Under the pieces are notes generated by a model that was given only the letters and a program-made list of their open reading frames with translations, was not told where the DNA came from and did no database searches. From the NCBI RefSeq assembly GCF_041320605.1, contig NZ_CP166679.1, positions 2,342,001 to 2,406,000 on the forward strand: 64,000 nucleotides of DNA, read 5' to 3'. The number at the start of each line of letters is the position of its first letter. Position 1 is the first letter of the stretch. This stretch comes from Arenibacter antarcticus. GTDB taxonomy: Bacteria; Bacteroidota; Bacteroidia; Flavobacteriales; Flavobacteriaceae. The position numbers and the translations under genes are program-made. This document shows, piece by piece, positions 1-8,977 of this stretch.

Positions 1-1713
1 GTCGCGAAATATGGACAGCTGATCCATGGTTTTCCAAATTACCTGAGTGTGCATTCAGGGGGGATAGTCATCACCAAACAGCCCGTACAGGCCTATTGTG
101 CGACTTTTATGCCCCCAAAAGGATTTCAGACCTTACAGATAGATATGCATATTGCGGAGAAGGTAGGAATATTCAAATTTGATATCTTGGCCCAACGTGG
201 ACTTTCTAAAATTAAGGATGCAATAGAACTGGTAAGGACGAACCAGCCAAATGCCAAATTAAAGGATCTAAATGATACGGATTTTTTTAAAAACGATCCT
301 GCCATAAATAATTTATTAAAAACGGGGGATTGCATGGGTGTTTTTTATGTAGAATCCCCAGCTATGCGCACTTTGATGACGCGCTTACAAACACAGGGTT
401 ATCTAGGGCTGGTAGCAGCGAGCTCTATTATTAGACCAGGGGTGACCAATGGTGGGATGAAGAATGCCTATATAGAAAGACATCGTTTTCCGGAGAAAAG
501 GACAGAGGCCCATCCCGTGCTTTTAGCGATTATGGCAGATACCTATGGAGTAATGGTCTATCAAGAGGATGTGCTTAAGGTAGCGCATTATTTTGCTGGC
601 CTTAGCCTTGCGGAAGCGGATGTATTGCGAAGAGGGATGAGTGGAAAAGGTAGGAGCAAGGAGCAGTTTGATGCCTTGGAAAAAAAATTCTATGAGAACT
701 GTAAGGATAAGGGATATGAACCTAAGGTGATAGTAGAGGTCTGGGACCAGATAAAAGCGTTTGCAGGATATGCTTTTGCCAAAGGCCATTCTGCTTCTTA
801 TGCGGTAGAAAGTTATCAAAGCTTATATTTAAAAAAATATTTCCCGTTGGAATTTATGACCTCCGTTCTCAATAACGGCGGCGGTTTTTATAACTACGAT
901 ACTTATATCAATGAAATATTACGCTGTGGAGGAATGGTCGAAAACCCATGCATCAACCATAGTGATCATGGCAATACCATAAAAGGTAAAACTGTTTATC
1001 TGGGATTTGGCATTGTGAAGAATCTTGAGCACAGATGTATCCAACGGATCTTAAATGAACGACAATTGTACGGGGATTTTAAAGATTTCAATGATTTTTT
1101 AGAGCGTTGTAGAATAGGTCTGGAGCAACTTATGTTATTGATACGCATCAACGCATTTAGACTCTTTGAACCGAACAAACAAAGATTGATGTGGAACGCC
1201 CATATGGATGAAAATTCTATCAGAAGCAAGAGCCCACAACCACAGTTGTTTAAACCTAAAAGAATAAATTACAATTTACCCGTGTTAAAGGGCGATTCAA
1301 TTATAGATGCCTATGACAATCTGGAATTAATGGGATTTACACTGCAAAATAATTTTTCATTGATCCGCCCTGGCAAATATCCCATAACCTTGGAAAAGGA
1401 TTTTAAGCACAATGTGGGCAAAAGGATTACTATTGTGGGAAAACTTGTTACCTCTAAAACCACGAAGACGTCCAAGGGAGACCATATGGCATTTTCCACA
1501 TTTTTGGATCTAGAAGGAATATGTTTTGACAGCGTACAATTTCCTAAAATTAGGGCCAAATACGCTCTGAAAGGAATTGGGATATATTGGATCAAAGGTA
1601 TGGTCACAGAAGATTTAGGGTATTATGCAATTACCACGGAAGAGCTTTATAGGGTACCTGTAATTCCAGACCCTCGATATTCTGAAGAACAAAAAACCCA
1701 AAAGAATATTTAG
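1..1713 (+). CDS. dnaE: DNA polymerase III alpha subunit (DnaE-type), 3' part
   Basis: The reading frame is open from base 1, so the gene is cut by the window edge and about 570 C-terminal residues remain. The protein is a C-family replicative or translesion polymerase catalytic subunit. Visible family marks are HSGG near the start, the palm segment FKFDIL (its Asp corresponds to the third catalytic Asp of DnaE), the fingers segment YQEDV followed by LRRGMSGK, and AFAKGHSASYA. An OB-fold-like tail follows (KRITIVGKLV). The protein stops soon after the OB domain without the long tau-binding tail, which resembles the short DnaE2/error-prone form often paired with ImuB in Bacteroidota. The partner genes would lie left of the window, so the DnaE2 assignment is an inference. 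A strong hairpin follows the stop codon. Confidence 0.9.
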   Translation, partial: VAKYGQLIHGFPNYLSVHSGGIVITKQPVQAYCATFMPPKGFQTLQIDMHIAEKVGIFKFDILAQRGLSKIKDAIELVRTNQPNAKLKDLNDTDFFKNDPAINNLLKTGDCMGVFYVESPAMRTLMTRLQTQGYLGLVAASSIIRPGVTNGGMKNAYIERHRFPEKRTEAHPVLLAIMADTYGVMVYQEDVLKVAHYFAGLSLAEADVLRRGMSGKGRSKEQFDALEKKFYENCKDKGYEPKVIVEVWDQIKAFAGYAFAKGHSASYAVESYQSLYLKKYFPLEFMTSVLNNGGGFYNYDTYINEILRCGGMVENPCINHSDHGNTIKGKTVYLGFGIVKNLEHRCIQRILNERQLYGDFKDFNDFLERCRIGLEQLMLLIRINAFRLFEPNKQRLMWNAHMDENSIRSKSPQPQLFKPKRINYNLPVLKGDSIIDAYDNLELMGFTLQNNFSLIRPGKYPITLEKDFKHNVGKRITIVGKLVTSKTTKTSKGDHMAFSTFLDLEGICFDSVQFPKIRAKYALKGIGIYWIKGMVTEDLGYYAITTEELYRVPVIPDPRYSEEQKTQKNI

Positions 1714-1807
1714 TTTAGTATCGAGATACCTAGGAACTTTGTGTTTTTCTGAAAGTGGCCGTATTAGTTCACTCGGTATTTCATATTTTTCTTATTTAAA
1801 AACAAAG

Positions 1808-1832
1808 AAAAACCTCCGATGGAGAGGTTTTT
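1808..1832. terminator. Bidirectional terminator between convergent genes
   Basis: A perfect 9-bp stem AAAAACCTC / GAGGTTTTT surrounds a 7-base loop. It has A- and T-runs on both sides, so it can act on both strands. It lies between the converging polymerase and hydrolase genes. Confidence 0.85.
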
Positions 1833-1853
1833 CATATTACAAAAGACCTATCA

Positions 1854-2684
1854 TTATTCCTTTAAGAACGAAATCAAAATCTCGTTCAGTTCATCGGCAT
1901 GGGTAACGTTCAGTCCGTGCGGGGCACCTTCGATAACCTCATAACGATTGTCTGTAATACCCTCCGCTGCCTGCTTGCCAGAAGTTTTTATCGGTACGGT
2001 TTGGTCCGCATCGCCATGTACAATGAGCGTTGGTACGTTTACGTTTTTGAGTTCTGGTCTAAAATCGGTATCCATCCAGGCCAATGCTGTTTCAATGGTC
2101 GCTCTTGGGGAGGCGAAAGAAGCCACAATAAAATCGTAATCTAGTTGGGCTTGACTCACCTTGTCCTTATTATCCTCGAAGTTGTAGAATCCTTTACTGA
2201 ATTCTTTCAAAAAGCCCACCCGGTCGGATTGCAGGTTATCAATAATTCCGTTTAAAGCGTCCTGCGGTACACCATCGGGATTGTCATCTTTCTTCTTGAC
2301 CAAGGGAATTATCGAACTTATCAATGCAACTTTCGCAATGCGGTCGGTTCCGAAATTGGTCAGATAGCGAACTACTTCGCCACCCCCCATGGAAAAGCCT
2401 ACTAAAACGCAATCCTTTAAATCCAATTCCTTAATTATAGAATTAAGGTCGCTCGCCAAGGCCGAGTAGTCATACGGCCCCCATGGCGACGAGGAAGTTC
2501 CGAATCCTCTTCTGTCATAGGCAATACAACGAAATCCTTCTTCTACGATTTTCCAAACTTGTTGTTCCCATGACTTGTGACTCAGGGGCCAGCCGTGAAT
2601 CAGAATCACAGGTTGGCCTTCGCCATAGTCCTCATAAAATATATCGACTTGTTCTTTTGCGTTGGTATTTGTTATAAAAGGCAT
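1854..2684 (-). CDS. Alpha/beta hydrolase (non-heme haloperoxidase/arylesterase-like)
   Basis: A 276-residue cytosolic enzyme of the alpha/beta-hydrolase fold, subgroup of cofactor-free haloperoxidases and esterases. The sequence shows the oxyanion segment HGWPLS, the nucleophile elbow GFSMGG with the catalytic Ser, the Asp in VHGDADQTVP and the catalytic His in GAPHGLN near the C-terminus. Length and order match the family. There is no signal peptide. It is monocistronic and convergent with the polymerase gene. The natural substrate cannot be told from sequence; such proteins hydrolyse small esters or lactones and show perhydrolase activity in vitro. Confidence 0.88.
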   Translation of the reverse strand: MPFITNTNAKEQVDIFYEDYGEGQPVILIHGWPLSHKSWEQQVWKIVEEGFRCIAYDRRGFGTSSSPWGPYDYSALASDLNSIIKELDLKDCVLVGFSMGGGEVVRYLTNFGTDRIAKVALISSIIPLVKKKDDNPDGVPQDALNGIIDNLQSDRVGFLKEFSKGFYNFEDNKDKVSQAQLDYDFIVASFASPRATIETALAWMDTDFRPELKNVNVPTLIVHGDADQTVPIKTSGKQAAEGITDNRYEVIEGAPHGLNVTHADELNEILISFLKE

Positions 2685-3492
2685 TTGCTTTGTTTTAGGT
2701 TAAAATTCTATCGAGATTATCCCTATAGAATAAAATTACTGCACCGAATCGACCTGTGTATCATGTTGAACCCGCAAGTCATGGTCAACCATATTGCATT
2801 AAGCTATCATGTTCCCCTGACCAGGCCGGCATATTTGCGTGCTTTTGCTATCGCTTTCTGCTATGCTTGGCTTCGTACCCTATTGTAACTTCCACAGGGT
2901 CATTTCACTTTTATTGATTGTGTCAGCAACTGAAATAAATAATGTAAAATTGTCATTACTGAAGGGTACTTAATATTCGTTACGGCTGTTTCTCAAATTT
3001 ATCTTCTAAAATAGTCGCATATTGAAGCTGCTGTTAATCCTAAACATTAAAAAGCTATCACAAAAAGATTAGTATTCGAAAAAATTAGCTCTAGTGAGAC
3101 ATGAAAATTTACATTTTGAAGAAAATTCAAATTTGTTCTACATTTTTCGTATCTTTTTAAAATGATAGATGCAACTTAAACTGCATTTAATTAGCTCCTT
3201 ATGGTTCAAAAATGGTTTAAGACCACTTTTATTCCATTTTTTAATGACAATGTTCCAGTCATGTATTTTGTTTCAGCATTTTCTAAAACAAGTTATTAAG
3301 CACCCCCATAGCTTTTAATTGCAAATGGATTTAAGAGGAGTTTATCCTTTGTAAATCAAAATGATTTTCTTGTGTTTTTTGTGATGTAGTTCACTTAAAA
3401 TCAATTGGCCTTCATTTAAAACCATAGGGAAAATTATCTATTCCAAAATGGTTTTTAAGTTGTTTTATACTGGTGTAACTGAAAGATAAAAA
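2685..3492. other. 808-bp gene-free stretch before the peptide-export cassette
   Basis: No convincing coding sequence is seen on either strand. The first 200 bases contain only a short overlapping frame without recognisable similarity. The 3' half is very AT-rich and must hold the promoter of the exporter operon that starts at 3493. The short direct repeat AAAATGGTTT occurs near 3208 and again near 3447, but no clear -7/-33 pair can be assigned. It could be a decayed insertion. Confidence 0.5.
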
Positions 3493-5667
3493 ATGTTTGC
3501 GTTCACAACATTTCCGAATTATCGCCAGCTCGATCAGATGGATTGCGGTCCCACTTGTCTTAAAATTATCGCCAAACATTACGGTAGGGAGCTTAGGCTG
3601 GATTATCTGAGAAGAATCTCAAGTTTAGAAAATGAAGGAGTGTCCATGTCCGGACTTTCCGATGCTATGGTAACGATTGGGTTGGATGCCATTGGAATAC
3701 GGACTAATTTAAAAGAGTTAGTGAACGATGTTCCTCTGCCAGCTGTTGCACACTGGGAAAACAATCATTTTCTGGTGGTTTACAAAACGACCAAAAAGTC
3801 CATATATGTTTCTGATCCCGCAATAGGACTGGCCAGGTACGGATATACAGAATTTATGGAGAAATGGGCTTCCAAAAATGGAAAGGGGATTCTCTTATTA
3901 GCAGAACCAACACACATTTTCAAGGAATTCAATGATGAAAATGTATCCTATAGCGGCATTGCATTTCTGAAAAGGTATCTTTTACCTTTTAAAGATTATA
4001 TCGGACAATTATTTCTGGGGATTTTTCTGGCCTCAATAATTCAGTTGTTACTACCTTTTTTAACCCAGAGCCTTGTTGATTATGGTATTGACTATGGAAA
4101 TCTCAATTTTATCCATTTGATCGTAATCGCCCAAATCTTTCTTTTTCTTACAATATTGGCATCCGAAATTATCCGTGATTGGTTATTGCTGCATATGTCT
4201 ACCCAAATAAATATTTCGATGGTATCGGATTTCTTGGATAAAATATTGTTGTTGCCAATTGCTTATTTTGATTCCAAATCTACAGGGGATTTTATGCAAC
4301 GAATTTATGACCATCATCGTATAGATGAATTTTTAGGAGGGCGCTCTCTTTCCATTATTTTTGATTTGTTCAGCATTTTGGTATTTGCAGTTGTTCTGGG
4401 ATACTTCGATATAGAGATTTTAGTGATTTTTCTTATAGGTACTTCGCTTTTTATGGGTTGGACCTTACTTTACTTAAAAAGAAAAGCTCTATTGGATCAT
4501 CAGCTCTTTAACTTGAACCGAAGAGAGCAATCCTTGTTGCTACAAATGATTACCGCGGTGCGAGAAATAAGGCTGAACGGATCTGAAAGACGACGAAAAT
4601 TGGAATGGAAGAAGTTGCAGATTAGATTATATAGCCTGAAAATTAAGATTCTCAGGGCAGATCAGGTCCAGTTAAAGGGAGGATCTCTTTTTAATGAAAT
4701 GACCAACATATTAATTATTTTTTGGTCGGCCAAAGCTGTAGTTTATGGGGAGATTACACTCGGTGCCATGTTGGCCATTCAATTTATTGTAGGCAGTCTT
4801 TCCATTCCTATTGCAAATACGCTGGATTTTATTGTCGGATTGCAACGGGCAACACTTTCCCTAAAACGATTATCCGAAATCCATTCCCAGGAATTGGATA
4901 TAATGTCCCATGGAGATACCTCTGCTTTGGAACTTGGTGATATTATTATTACCGGTCTGGATTTCCGATATGGGGAAAGAACCGCCCAGAAGGTATTGCA
5001 CAATATACATGCTACTATACCTAAAAATAGAGTTACAGCTATCGTGGGTCCCAGTGGCTCCGGAAAAACTACACTTTTAAAAATTCTCCTCAAAATTTAT
5101 CAGCCTAACAATGGTAATATCCTTATTGGAAAGGAGAATTTAAAATATGTAAGTCCAAAAATATGGATAGCGCATTGTGGCGCAGTCCTCCAGGATAGTA
5201 TGTTGTTCAATGATACTTTGGAGCGAAATATTACTGAATCAAATTCCAATCGGCCTACTAATCGAAAACTTTTGCGAGAAGCTGTGCAAATGGCCAATCT
5301 TACCGAATTGGTCGAGAATCTTCCCTTAGGTTATAATACCAGAATAGGGCATTGGGGCAATACTCTTAGTGGAGGTGAGAAACAGCGCATGTTGATTGCT
5401 AGGGCAATCTATAATAACCCGGATTATCTTTTCTTTGATGAGGCTACAAGTGCTCTTGACGCCAAAAGCGAAATGATGATTACAAAGAACTTAAAATCAT
5501 TCTATTCCGGTAAAACTGTAATCCTTGTCGCCCATCGACTATCCACGGTCCGCAATGCAGATCAAATCTTGGTTATGGATAAAGGGAGGATTGTGGAACA
5601 GGGTCATCATCATGAATTGTTGAAAAGAAAAGGAAGGTATTATGATCTCATTTCAAATCAACTGTGA
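3493..5667 (+). CDS. Peptidase-containing ABC exporter (C39 protease, PCAT type)
   Basis: A 724-residue inner-membrane transporter that removes double-glycine leader peptides and exports the mature peptide. An N-terminal C39 peptidase domain (about 1-140) has Cys18 in QMDCGPTCL, His92 in NNHFLVVY and Asp108 in SDPAIG, so the catalytic set is intact. Six membrane helices lie between about 165 and 450. The ATPase domain has Walker A GPSGSGKTT at about 519-527, signature LSGGEKQR, Walker B YLFFDEA and an AHRLST switch. It is the first gene of a tight operon: its stop overlaps the HlyD start region, and a GG-leader peptide gene lies 3.1 kb downstream. The family exports bacteriocins, lanthipeptides and ComC-like signals. 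Confidence 0.95.
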   Translation: MFAFTTFPNYRQLDQMDCGPTCLKIIAKHYGRELRLDYLRRISSLENEGVSMSGLSDAMVTIGLDAIGIRTNLKELVNDVPLPAVAHWENNHFLVVYKTTKKSIYVSDPAIGLARYGYTEFMEKWASKNGKGILLLAEPTHIFKEFNDENVSYSGIAFLKRYLLPFKDYIGQLFLGIFLASIIQLLLPFLTQSLVDYGIDYGNLNFIHLIVIAQIFLFLTILASEIIRDWLLLHMSTQINISMVSDFLDKILLLPIAYFDSKSTGDFMQRIYDHHRIDEFLGGRSLSIIFDLFSILVFAVVLGYFDIEILVIFLIGTSLFMGWTLLYLKRKALLDHQLFNLNRREQSLLLQMITAVREIRLNGSERRRKLEWKKLQIRLYSLKIKILRADQVQLKGGSLFNEMTNILIIFWSAKAVVYGEITLGAMLAIQFIVGSLSIPIANTLDFIVGLQRATLSLKRLSEIHSQELDIMSHGDTSALELGDIIITGLDFRYGERTAQKVLHNIHATIPKNRVTAIVGPSGSGKTTLLKILLKIYQPNNGNILIGKENLKYVSPKIWIAHCGAVLQDSMLFNDTLERNITESNSNRPTNRKLLREAVQMANLTELVENLPLGYNTRIGHWGNTLSGGEKQRMLIARAIYNNPDYLFFDEATSALDAKSEMMITKNLKSFYSGKTVILVAHRLSTVRNADQILVMDKGRIVEQGHHHELLKRKGRYYDLISNQL

Positions 5668-5672
5668 GCGCT

Positions 5673-6968
5673 ATGGAAGATAGAGATAATTATCCTTACG
5701 AAGAAAATGCCTATATAAAAAGGAAACCCACATGGATGATAAGAAGGGGAATAGCTATGGTGTTCGTTTTTTTCGTTATGGTCATGATGTTTGCTTCCCT
5801 TTTCTCCTATAATGAAAGTATAAATACATCTTTGGTATTGACAACAGAAGATCCACCGGTACATTTAAGGGCTAAACAAATCGGAAGAATCCTTGATATT
5901 AATAACAGTCCAAATGATATTGTTTCCAAAGGAGATATTTTAGGGGTTTTGGAAAACACGGGAAATGTACAGCATATAATGAAGCTGAAACAGAAGCTAA
6001 CTTCAGAACAGCCGAAATTTCTAGATTTTGAGCTTTTTAAAAATCAGTTCCCTACTCATTTAAACCTTGGGAATCAAATTAGACCCCTTTACAACGATTT
6101 TTTAAATGCCTATCGTGATTTATTATTGTATCAGAATCTAAATGATGAAGAACTGAAAGAGTCTGAGCTTGAACAGCGATATCAAGGTCAGAACAATACA
6201 ATAGAGAATAAGCGATATGAAATTCAAGTGCTTCAACGGGACCTAGAGATTTCCAGAACTGATTATGAACGCTATAATGGGTTATTTGAAAAAGGAGTGA
6301 TATCTCTGCAGGAATTGGAGCGGACCGAAAAACTTTATTTAAACGTTCAAAGGCAATTTTCGAATCTAATTCAAGAATTATCCCAACTCCAAATAGAACA
6401 ATCCTGGCTAAAGAACAATCTTTTATTGTTTCAAAATTCTAAGAGCAAAAATAACAGCGCCCACACGTCTAAATTGGAATCTGAAAAACAGGAATTATTG
6501 GCTGTATTAAAAGAATGGGAGGACATGTACTTATTAAGAAGTCCTATTTCTGGTCGTGTTTCTTTTTTAGATGTTTGGGCCAAACACCAGAATATAGAGG
6601 AAGGGCAAGTGATTTTTACTATCGTTCCTATGGATAAGCAAAAGTTATTGGGAAGGTGTCAAGTACCTATTTACAATTCTGGTAAGATAAAGCAAGGTCA
6701 GCACGTTATCATAAAATTGGATAATTATCCTTATAGAGAATGGGGTTCACTGAAAGGAAAAGTAAAAACAATTTCGGAAGTTCCTAAAGTTGGCGAAAAC
6801 CAAGGTTATGTTGTGTATGTACAAGTGGACGACTTGATTACTTCTTATGGAAAAACTTTGGAATTTAAGCAAGAAATGCACGGCAACGCCAAAATTATAT
6901 TAGCCGAAGTTTCTCTTATACAACGGATTTTTTACCAGTTTAGGGAACTTTGGGAAAACATAGGGTGA
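5673..6968 (+). CDS. HlyD-family periplasmic adaptor protein
   Basis: A membrane-fusion protein of about 432 residues that would couple the C39 ABC exporter to a TolC-like outer-membrane channel. It has a short basic cytoplasmic tail, one membrane segment at about 27-48, a lipoyl/barrel-sandwich half with RILDINNSPNDIVSKGD, a long coiled-coil hairpin at about 165-285, the second sandwich half SPISGRVSFLD and a beta-barrel C-terminus. I prefer the ATG at 5673; a GTG at 5664 overlaps the exporter stop codon. Its own stop TGA overlaps the next ATG (TGATG at 6966-6970), so it is probably translationally coupled to the regulator. No outer-membrane channel gene is present nearby. Confidence 0.88.
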   Translation: MEDRDNYPYEENAYIKRKPTWMIRRGIAMVFVFFVMVMMFASLFSYNESINTSLVLTTEDPPVHLRAKQIGRILDINNSPNDIVSKGDILGVLENTGNVQHIMKLKQKLTSEQPKFLDFELFKNQFPTHLNLGNQIRPLYNDFLNAYRDLLLYQNLNDEELKESELEQRYQGQNNTIENKRYEIQVLQRDLEISRTDYERYNGLFEKGVISLQELERTEKLYLNVQRQFSNLIQELSQLQIEQSWLKNNLLLFQNSKSKNNSAHTSKLESEKQELLAVLKEWEDMYLLRSPISGRVSFLDVWAKHQNIEEGQVIFTIVPMDKQKLLGRCQVPIYNSGKIKQGQHVIIKLDNYPYREWGSLKGKVKTISEVPKVGENQGYVVYVQVDDLITSYGKTLEFKQEMHGNAKIILAEVSLIQRIFYQFRELWENIG

Positions 6969-8704
6969 TGGTTAAGAATTCCAATAAATATCGATCAAAA
7001 GACCTAGGCTTAGTTATCAGGGGCGTGATATTGTCTTTTCTGATTACCAATTCCTTTGCTCAAGAAGCACCATCTCTAAAGGACACCATTAAGTTGGATG
7101 TCAATCACATTTTTAATCAACCTTATGATTATATAATGGACTTGGAGGATGAGGCGTTTGAAAATATTGACCTAAACAAACTCCGCAAATTAACTGATAT
7201 ACATATTCGTAAGGCCAAGCTTGAGGCCAATCCTTTGGAGATGGTTAATGGGTATTATTATCGCACAATTACAGAGGTGCCAGAAATTGCAATAAATTAT
7301 TCGGACTCCATAATTTTAGCGACCAAATATAGTAACCATCCAGAGCATCCTACCTTCGGCTATATTCTTAAAGCTATAATTTATTATGATAAAGGTGATT
7401 ATCAGCGAGCGCTGCAGAATTATATAATAGCGTATAATCTTGCCGTGGAAAAGAAAAATTTCACCGATCAACTTACCAGCTCTATGGCTATAGCTGCAAT
7501 TAGAAATTTAAACGGGCAACCGCATGCCGCTGCCGATATTTATACAAGATCATTAAAATTATTACAAAAGGAGAAGGATTACAAATACAGCAATTATAAG
7601 GATTATATCATGTTAATGCACAATCTTTCTCTCGCACACCTAAGGTTATCTCAATTAGATTCTGCTCGTTATTATTTGACAATGGGTATCGGAAAAGCGA
7701 TTTCAGAAAATGACTCCTTGGAGTATCGTGATTTAATTTTAGTTGGCGCCCAGTTGGATTATTATGAAAATAATTTTCAAAAAGCCAAGGACTCCCTTAT
7801 AAAATATACAGATGAATTAGAAGGGAATAGTAAAGCGGTGAAATTCTATTACCTCGGTAAAATTGCTCAAAATACAGGAAACGATGCATTGGCCATTACC
7901 TATTTCCAGCAAATTGATTCAATTGTAGAGAGGACGAAAAGACCATTTGATAAAGTTAAAGATGTTTATCAGCAATTAATTCTTCACTACGGACTTCAAG
8001 GAAATCAGCAACGGGAAATAGAATCAATTGAAAAGTTGATTTATTACGATAGTTTGATTACTTCAGAACATAGAGGGGTTATAGAGCAGGCGACTGTTGC
8101 TTACGACATCCCTTATCTTAAATTCCAGAAAAGGAAAGTAGAGGAAGAGCTCAAAGCTAAAAGTATATGGATTGTGATATTAGGGGTAGTCGCAGGAGTT
8201 GGGGTACTTATGGCCCCCTATTTCTACATTAGGGCCCGAACTACGAAACTGAAAGTAAAACGAATGCTCGACGGTACCAGTCCGCTTAAAACCTTTTCTA
8301 AAGAAGTGGGAACCCATCCCGAATCTGTTCCCAAAGAAATACGGAATGAATTGTTGTTGAAATTAGATGCGTTTGAGAAGTCGGATCTCTATTTAAAAAA
8401 AGATTTGGATATGGCCCAATTGGCACTGGAGATGGACACCAACACTTCTTATTTGTCAACGATTATCAATCATTATAAAGGAATGAGTTTCCCTAAATAT
8501 ATCAAAGATTTAAAAATTTCTATCGCGATAGAAAGACTTTCTAAAGACCCAGAATTATTGAAATTCAACTATCAAGGATTGGCAGAGACCTTTGGATTCA
8601 AAACCGGGGAATCATTTTCTAAAGCTTTTTATTCAAGGACCGGGATATATCCTTCCAAATTATTAAAAGAATTAAAAAATCGAGAAAATGCACGTCATTT
8701 ATAA
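6968..8704 (+). CDS. Membrane-spanning TPR sensor with C-terminal AraC-type HTH
   Basis: About 578 residues in three parts. An N-terminal signal segment ending near SFAQE is followed by a long helical tetratricopeptide-like region (about 90-390). One membrane helix (IWIVILGVVAGVGVLMAPYF) comes next. A cytoplasmic tail ends in an AraC HTH_18 domain, with DMAQLALEMDTNTSYLSTIIN as the first helix-turn-helix and LAETFGFKTGESFSKAF..TGIYPS as the second. The layout implies a one-component regulator with a periplasmic sensor, a type known in Bacteroidota. The ATG at 6968 overlaps the HlyD stop, so it belongs to the exporter operon. I infer that the TPR part senses the exported peptide and the HTH part binds the palindromes at 8693 and 11200. 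The last codons overlap the first palindrome. Confidence 0.85.
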   Translation: MVKNSNKYRSKDLGLVIRGVILSFLITNSFAQEAPSLKDTIKLDVNHIFNQPYDYIMDLEDEAFENIDLNKLRKLTDIHIRKAKLEANPLEMVNGYYYRTITEVPEIAINYSDSIILATKYSNHPEHPTFGYILKAIIYYDKGDYQRALQNYIIAYNLAVEKKNFTDQLTSSMAIAAIRNLNGQPHAAADIYTRSLKLLQKEKDYKYSNYKDYIMLMHNLSLAHLRLSQLDSARYYLTMGIGKAISENDSLEYRDLILVGAQLDYYENNFQKAKDSLIKYTDELEGNSKAVKFYYLGKIAQNTGNDALAITYFQQIDSIVERTKRPFDKVKDVYQQLILHYGLQGNQQREIESIEKLIYYDSLITSEHRGVIEQATVAYDIPYLKFQKRKVEEELKAKSIWIVILGVVAGVGVLMAPYFYIRARTTKLKVKRMLDGTSPLKTFSKEVGTHPESVPKEIRNELLLKLDAFEKSDLYLKKDLDMAQLALEMDTNTSYLSTIINHYKGMSFPKYIKDLKISIAIERLSKDPELLKFNYQGLAETFGFKTGESFSKAFYSRTGIYPSKLLKELKNRENARHL

Positions 8705-8713
8705 ATGGCGACC
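8693..8713. promoter_or_regulatory. 21-bp near-palindrome upstream of the peptide gene
   Basis: CGTCATTTATAAATGGCGACC has the palindromic core CATTTATAAATG and lies across the stop codon of the regulator gene, 79 bases before the peptide ATG. Its exact reverse complement occurs at 11224-11244. I propose a binding site for the AraC-type regulator; this is an inference. Confidence 0.55.
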
Positions 8714-8791
8714 AAATTTTTTAGGAAATTTTAGCAATTCACGGTAAATTAAACTAATAAGTAATTGTGTAACCTTTTAATAAATAATGTC

Positions 8792-8920
8792 ATGAGAAAA
8801 AAAATGGAAGAGTTTAAAAGTAGAGCTTTAAAGGACCTTACCAAGATAAAAGGTGGTGGTGAAGATGGACCAATAGATACGGATAAAATAAGAAGACCAG
8901 GGAGAAAGCGCAAAAATTAA
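8792..8920 (+). CDS. Double-glycine-leader secreted peptide precursor (42 aa)
   Basis: A short frame too small for usual ORF cut-offs. The protein begins MRKKMEEFKSRALKDLTKIK and continues GGGEDG. Taking the second Gly as -1, the leader has Phe at -15, Asp at -8, Leu at -7, Ile at -4 and Gly at -2/-1, close to the consensus of substrates cleaved by C39 peptidases. Cleavage would release a peptide of about 20 residues with an acidic N-terminal half, Pro in EDGP and RRPG, and a strongly basic tail RKRKN. It has no Cys, Ser or modifiable core motif, and no modification enzyme lies nearby, so it is probably unmodified. It sits between the exporter/regulator operon and a lipoprotein prolyl peptidase. 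It could be a signal or a bacteriocin. No immunity gene is recognisable. Confidence 0.8.
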   Translation: MRKKMEEFKSRALKDLTKIKGGGEDGPIDTDKIRRPGRKRKN

Positions 8921-8977
8921 TTAGGTCATTTAATTGATTTATTTGGTTTTAATTTTGATTAAATAAGGATAGAAATC

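Noticed and set aside
2577-2888. 103-codon plus-strand frame over the hydrolase 5' end
   Set aside because: Most of it is antisense to a clear hydrolase gene and the remaining part has no recognisable family.
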